This document shows positions 53,391 through 56,737 of a DNA stretch of 56,737 nucleotides, piece after piece; within the stretch, counting starts at the first letter, position 1; every line of letters begins with the position of its first letter. The notes beneath the pieces are model-generated. The model was not told where the DNA came from. It saw only the letters and a list, made by a program, of their open reading frames with translations, and did not search any database. Both the position numbers and the translations under genes were made by a program. The stretch is taken from positions 1 to 56,737 of the forward strand of contig CAMVHR010000017.1 of assembly GCA_947167345.1 (NCBI GenBank). Direction: 5' to 3'. This DNA is from an uncultured Treponema sp. (GTDB lineage Bacteria; Spirochaetota; Spirochaetia; Treponematales; Treponemataceae).

Positions 53391-54379
53391 AGAATTTTAT
53401 AGTCAGGACAGTCTTCACCAGCAAAAACTTTTACCCTGCATGGTTCAAGACATGCATTTTCGCAAAACTTTGCAATATCTGATGAATAAGGAGAAAGAAG
53501 GTCATCTGGATTATACGAAGTTTCAATAATGCATTCCTCTCCTTCTTCTACAACGCGTGAAAAAGCTCCGTTCAAAGTAACAATATCAGAAACTGCAGCA
53601 AACAAAGAAGGCTTATGCTTTTCTTCATATTTTTCTTTTAAAAATGTCAGCTGCATTTTTTCAATCTCTTTATGAGGAACATTTTCAGGCTCAAAATCCG
53701 TAATAAAAGAGCAATTGTTACACTGCTGCCATTCGTCAAAATCAGCAAAGAAAGACGACGGTGTTATTTTCAAAGGCTTCAGGACTGCATTAAACCACGG
53801 AACAGCACGCCCACAAGTATAAAATGTCCGACAGGCAAAAGCCATGCCATGCGAAAAGTCCAAATCCTTTGATGAATATATACCAGTCCCAGAAGGCATG
53901 GCATCTAATGAAAACTGAGGAAAATCTATATGATTAGGATACAGAGTTACGGCAAAATCAAGGCGTTCCCGAAAAAGTTTGAAAGTATCACCTGCCTGAG
54001 CTCCCCACTCCATATCAAAACCAAACACCAGTCCTGCATTATTAAGAAGTGCAGCTTTATTTGCATACAGTTTTTTATCAAACAACAGCAAAGACTTTGC
54101 ACCTTCTTTTTTTTCTTTACCAGCAAGTTTTATCTCAATCGAACAGTATATGTTTTGCAAGGCAGAAATAATCTGATTATCCAATACAGAAATATCAACC
54201 GGCAGTGAAATAAATAAATCAGGACATTTTGTTTCCACACACTCAACTAAAGAAGTAAGAAATTTCTTGTCTGAAGCAACAGAGCGGTCATGTACGGAAA
54301 ATTCCGTCATGCCACCTTTATAAAGCTCAGGTAATTTAGTGAGTAACTGAGATGTAGAAACTGAAATGTCACCTTTCAT
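53387..54379 (-). CDS. TIM-barrel-like protein of unknown function beside asnA
   Basis: 330 residues. The order of short strands and helices (FSVHDRSVASDKKFLTSL, FISLPVDISVLD, GLVFGFDMEWGAQAGDTFKL, AVTLYPNHIDFPQF) resembles the barrel of radical-SAM/B12-type proteins, but no CxxxCxxC motif exists. Three C-terminal clusters of Cys are visible (CNNC, CENACLEPC, CPDYKIL). It could be a decayed or repurposed radical-SAM relative, or an unrelated barrel. It starts 2 nt after the asnA stop, so it is co-translated with it. Confidence 0.55.
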   Translation of the reverse strand: MKGDISVSTSQLLTKLPELYKGGMTEFSVHDRSVASDKKFLTSLVECVETKCPDLFISLPVDISVLDNQIISALQNIYCSIEIKLAGKEKKEGAKSLLLFDKKLYANKAALLNNAGLVFGFDMEWGAQAGDTFKLFRERLDFAVTLYPNHIDFPQFSLDAMPSGTGIYSSKDLDFSHGMAFACRTFYTCGRAVPWFNAVLKPLKITPSSFFADFDEWQQCNNCSFITDFEPENVPHKEIEKMQLTFLKEKYEEKHKPSLFAAVSDIVTLNGAFSRVVEEGEECIIETSYNPDDLLSPYSSDIAKFCENACLEPCRVKVFAGEDCPDYKIL

Positions 54380-54381
54380 GC

Positions 54382-55419
54382 CTAGAGAATATGAATTCCA
54401 GAGTTTTCACACTGTGTAAGCATATCATCAGGCCAAGTACTTACCTGAATTTCTCCAATGTGAGCCTTGCGCAAGAAGTACATGCACAAACGGCTCTGTC
54501 CGATTCCCCCACCAAGAGTCTGACTCAACTTTCCGTCAAGAAGTTTCCTGTGGAACGAAAGCTGTGCACGTTCAGGACATCCACGTTCAGCAAGCTGAGC
54601 CTTCAATGATTCAGGACTAACTCTTACACCCATAGAAGACAATTCCATTGCGTTCTGCAAAACAGGATTCCAAACAAGCAGGTCACCATTCAAACCACAA
54701 TGTCCGTCTCCGCTTTCAGTAATCCAGTCGTCATAGTCAGGAGCGCGACCGTCGTGAATGGAACCATCAGGAAGCTTTCCACCAATGCCCATAATGAATA
54801 CTGCCCCGTACTTTTTACAGACTTCAAATTCTCTTTCTTTAGGAGTCTTGTCAGGATACTGTCTCTGCAAGTCATCGCTGAACAGGAATGTAATTTCTTC
54901 CGGCAATACAGGCTCTATATCTTCATAATTATCATATATATAAAACTCTGTCTGCTTCAAACAGGAATAAATCTTTCTTACAATACCTTTCAGATATGAA
55001 ATTGTGCGGTCATCCGTGTTGATGCACATTTCCCAGTCCCACTGATCAACATACAAAGAATGAAGGTTATCAAGTTCTTCATCTGCACGGATTGCGTTCA
55101 TATCTGTATAAATGCCGAAGCCTGGCTTCAGCTTCATTTCTGAAACTTTAAGGCGCTTCCATTTTGCAAGAGAGTGAACAATTTCAAGATTTGTCTCATT
55201 CATGTCTTTTACAGGAAAATGTACAGGACGCTCTACACCGTTTAAATCATCATTCAAGCCAAGGCCTGACTGCACAAAAAGAGGCGCAGTAACACGAGTA
55301 AGATTCAATGCTGTCGAAAGTGAAAGCTGAAAAAAATCCTTTATCAGTACAATAGCATGTTCCGTTTCTTTTTCATTCAAAAGCGGCTTGTATCCAGCCG
55401 GAATAAACAACTTAGACAT
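54382..55419 (-). CDS. asnA: Aspartate-ammonia ligase
   Basis: 345 residues. Makes asparagine from aspartate, ammonia and ATP; fold related to class II aminoacyl-tRNA synthetases. Motifs: LTRVTAPLFVQSGLGLNDDL, ERPVHFPVKD, LHSLYVDQWDWE and GGGIGQSRLCMYFLRKAHIG. Length is typical. AGGGGG lies six bases before the ATG, and galT ends 20 nt upstream on the same strand, so the genes are likely one transcript. Confidence 0.96.
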   Translation of the reverse strand: MSKLFIPAGYKPLLNEKETEHAIVLIKDFFQLSLSTALNLTRVTAPLFVQSGLGLNDDLNGVERPVHFPVKDMNETNLEIVHSLAKWKRLKVSEMKLKPGFGIYTDMNAIRADEELDNLHSLYVDQWDWEMCINTDDRTISYLKGIVRKIYSCLKQTEFYIYDNYEDIEPVLPEEITFLFSDDLQRQYPDKTPKEREFEVCKKYGAVFIMGIGGKLPDGSIHDGRAPDYDDWITESGDGHCGLNGDLLVWNPVLQNAMELSSMGVRVSPESLKAQLAERGCPERAQLSFHRKLLDGKLSQTLGGGIGQSRLCMYFLRKAHIGEIQVSTWPDDMLTQCENSGIHIL

Positions 55420-55439
55420 AAAAGTCCCCCTGTCAACAC

Positions 55440-56737
55440 TTAAGCAAATGTTTTTATAAATCTATGGAATGCGTCCTTTCCTTCAGGCGAACGCTTGAAT
55501 ACACCAGCATCTTCAAGAACTCTTGCAAACACAAAGCCGGTTTCTTCTTTCAGAATGTCACCAATATTTTCTTTAGTAACAGAACTGTACTTAGGCAAAA
55601 ATTCTTTTACCCAGTCGGCATGCTTTGCAAGTGTCTCGTCTTTTGAGATGTCAGTACCTGCAATAATTGCATTTGCAAGGTCGGACAGTTCTTTCTTAAG
55701 ACGCGATGGCAAAACTGCAAGCCCCATTACTTCAATAAGACCTATGTTTTCTTTTTTAATGTGATGAAGCTCGTTATGAGGATGGAATACCCCAAGAGGA
55801 TATTCTTCCGTAGTAATGTTATTACGAAGAACAAGATCCAGCTCATAGTCACCATTGTGCATGCGGGCAATAGGTGTAATGGTATTATGTTTTTCACCAT
55901 TAGTTTCTGCATAGACAAATACCGTAGAATCCGTATAAGAACGCCATGCCTTAAGGATTTTATCGGCAAGCTGTACAAGCCTGTCAGAATTTGCAGCAGA
56001 AATGCGGATGACACTCATAGGCCACTTTACAATGCCACATTTTACGTCATCAAACCCTTTTACGCTGAATTCATCTTCAATTCCAGCTTTTGCCATTGCA
56101 AAAGTATAATTACCGCCCTGATAGTGATTGTGAGAAAGAATTGAACCGCCAACAATCGGCAAATCAGCATTACTTCCAATAATATAATGAGGAAACAGCT
56201 TTAAAAAATCAAACAGGGAAATAAAAGTTTCCTTATTAATAGTCATTGGAGTGTGTTCATAGCTGAATACAATGCAATGCTCGTTATAATACACATACGG
56301 AGAATACTGCAAGCCCCATGTCTTTCCTGCAAGCTTTAAAGGAATGATGCGATGATTCTGTCTGGCTGCATGGTTTACGCGTCCTGCATAGCCGACATTT
56401 TCCTTACAGAGCAAACATGCAGGATATCCGCTCTGAGGGGCATTTCTTGCAGCGGCAATTGCCTTCGGGTCTTTTTCCGGTTTTGAAAGATTTATAGTAA
56501 TATCAATGTCACCATATTCTGTACGGGTCTTCCATTTTACATCTTTGCAAATTCTGTAGCGCCGAATGTAATCAGAATCCTGACTGAATTTATAATACCA
56601 GTCTGTAGCCTGCTTAGCAGACTTCTTGTACTGAGCAAGGAATTTTCCTTCAATTTCAGAGGGGCGGCCAATAAGGCATCCCATTATTTTCGTATCAAAC
56701 AAATCCCGATAAACAACACCTTCTCCACCAAGAAAAC
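55440..56737 (-). CDS. galT: UDP-glucose-hexose-1-phosphate uridylyltransferase, class II (5' end missing)
   Basis: The frame is open to the window edge (about 432 residues visible). A TTG at 56702 could be mistaken for a start, but the frame continues upstream as LGGEGVVYRDLFDTK, so the true start lies outside. Class II GalT is usually near 500 residues, so perhaps 65 are missing. The catalytic HxH lies in SILSHNHYQGG. The Cys pair in ACLLCKENVGYAGR and RIIPLKLAG are further family blocks. It transfers UMP between glucose- and galactose-1-phosphate in the Leloir pathway. First visible gene of the galT-asnA unit. Confidence 0.93.
   Translation of the reverse strand, partial: FLGGEGVVYRDLFDTKIMGCLIGRPSEIEGKFLAQYKKSAKQATDWYYKFSQDSDYIRRYRICKDVKWKTRTEYGDIDITINLSKPEKDPKAIAAARNAPQSGYPACLLCKENVGYAGRVNHAARQNHRIIPLKLAGKTWGLQYSPYVYYNEHCIVFSYEHTPMTINKETFISLFDFLKLFPHYIIGSNADLPIVGGSILSHNHYQGGNYTFAMAKAGIEDEFSVKGFDDVKCGIVKWPMSVIRISAANSDRLVQLADKILKAWRSYTDSTVFVYAETNGEKHNTITPIARMHNGDYELDLVLRNNITTEEYPLGVFHPHNELHHIKKENIGLIEVMGLAVLPSRLKKELSDLANAIIAGTDISKDETLAKHADWVKEFLPKYSSVTKENIGDILKEETGFVFARVLEDAGVFKRSPEGKDAFHRFIKTFA

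Noticed and set aside
55440-56702. galT starting at the TTG at 56702
   Set aside because: The frame stays open upstream to the window edge with GalT-like sequence, so the gene is truncated by the window.

Overview
The window looks like a chromosomal segment of an anaerobic, host-associated Treponema or close relative. Evidence: moderately AT-rich DNA, a class I (archaeal-type) lysyl-tRNA synthetase, a CarD-ispDF gene pair, a giant spirochaete-type coiled-coil protein, a double-ATPase 2-hydroxyacyl-CoA dehydratase activase typical of strict anaerobes, AsnA, and outer-membrane proteins ending in Phe. No IS element with an intact transposase, prophage, CRISPR array, tRNA or rRNA was seen.

Layout. 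1-3.4 kb (minus): the 5' part of lysS, a SPOR-domain protein, a LapA-like membrane protein and an iron-sulfur/FMN flavoprotein. 3.5-8.7 kb (minus): a nitrogenase-like module. A LysR regulator is followed by an overlooked 39-codon cysteine-rich ORF (7508-7627), then NifD-like and NifK-like subunits and an ABC-type substrate-binding lipoprotein. 8.7-9.24 kb: non-coding DNA with nested hairpins and six exact-period 23-bp repeats that run into the end of miaB. 9.2-12.3 kb (minus): a folD-folE2-miaB operon. 12.4-19.2 kb (plus): an outer-membrane protein with an Asp/Tyr tract, a lipoprotein, a RarA fusion, adk, carD and ispDF. 19.3-36.2 kb (minus): the 3347-residue coiled-coil protein, a HAD phosphatase, a secreted protein and the activase. 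36.3-40.3 kb (plus): an outer-membrane protein, murJ and an M24 peptidase. 40.3-44.7 kb (minus): a TPR protein and a LamG/FN3 protein. 44.7-47.7 kb (plus): uvrC and a membrane protein. 47.7-52.7 kb (minus): a tight six-gene operon from an ArsB/CitM-type transporter to a DUF2971 protein that includes a second, closely related LysR regulator. 52.8-53.4 kb (plus): mntP. 53.4-56.7 kb (minus): galT (cut by the window edge), asnA and a TIM-barrel-like protein.

Most noteworthy. (1) The Cys-rich small ORF has seven Cys codons in 39, six of them as TGT-TGT pairs. Its TAG stop overlaps the perfect Shine-Dalgarno of the nitrogenase-like D subunit. It may be a cysteine-sensing leader for a sulfur-salvage-type nitrogenase homologue, or a small cluster- or metal-binding partner. 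(2) Eight genes have a good -35/-10 promoter ending only 6-10 nt before the start codon and no Shine-Dalgarno, which suggests frequent leaderless translation. (3) The giant coiled-coil protein is membrane-anchored at its N-terminus, built largely of 22-residue (two-hendecad) units, and ends in a helix-turn-helix-like segment.

All family names come from reading the translations against remembered family features; no database search was run.
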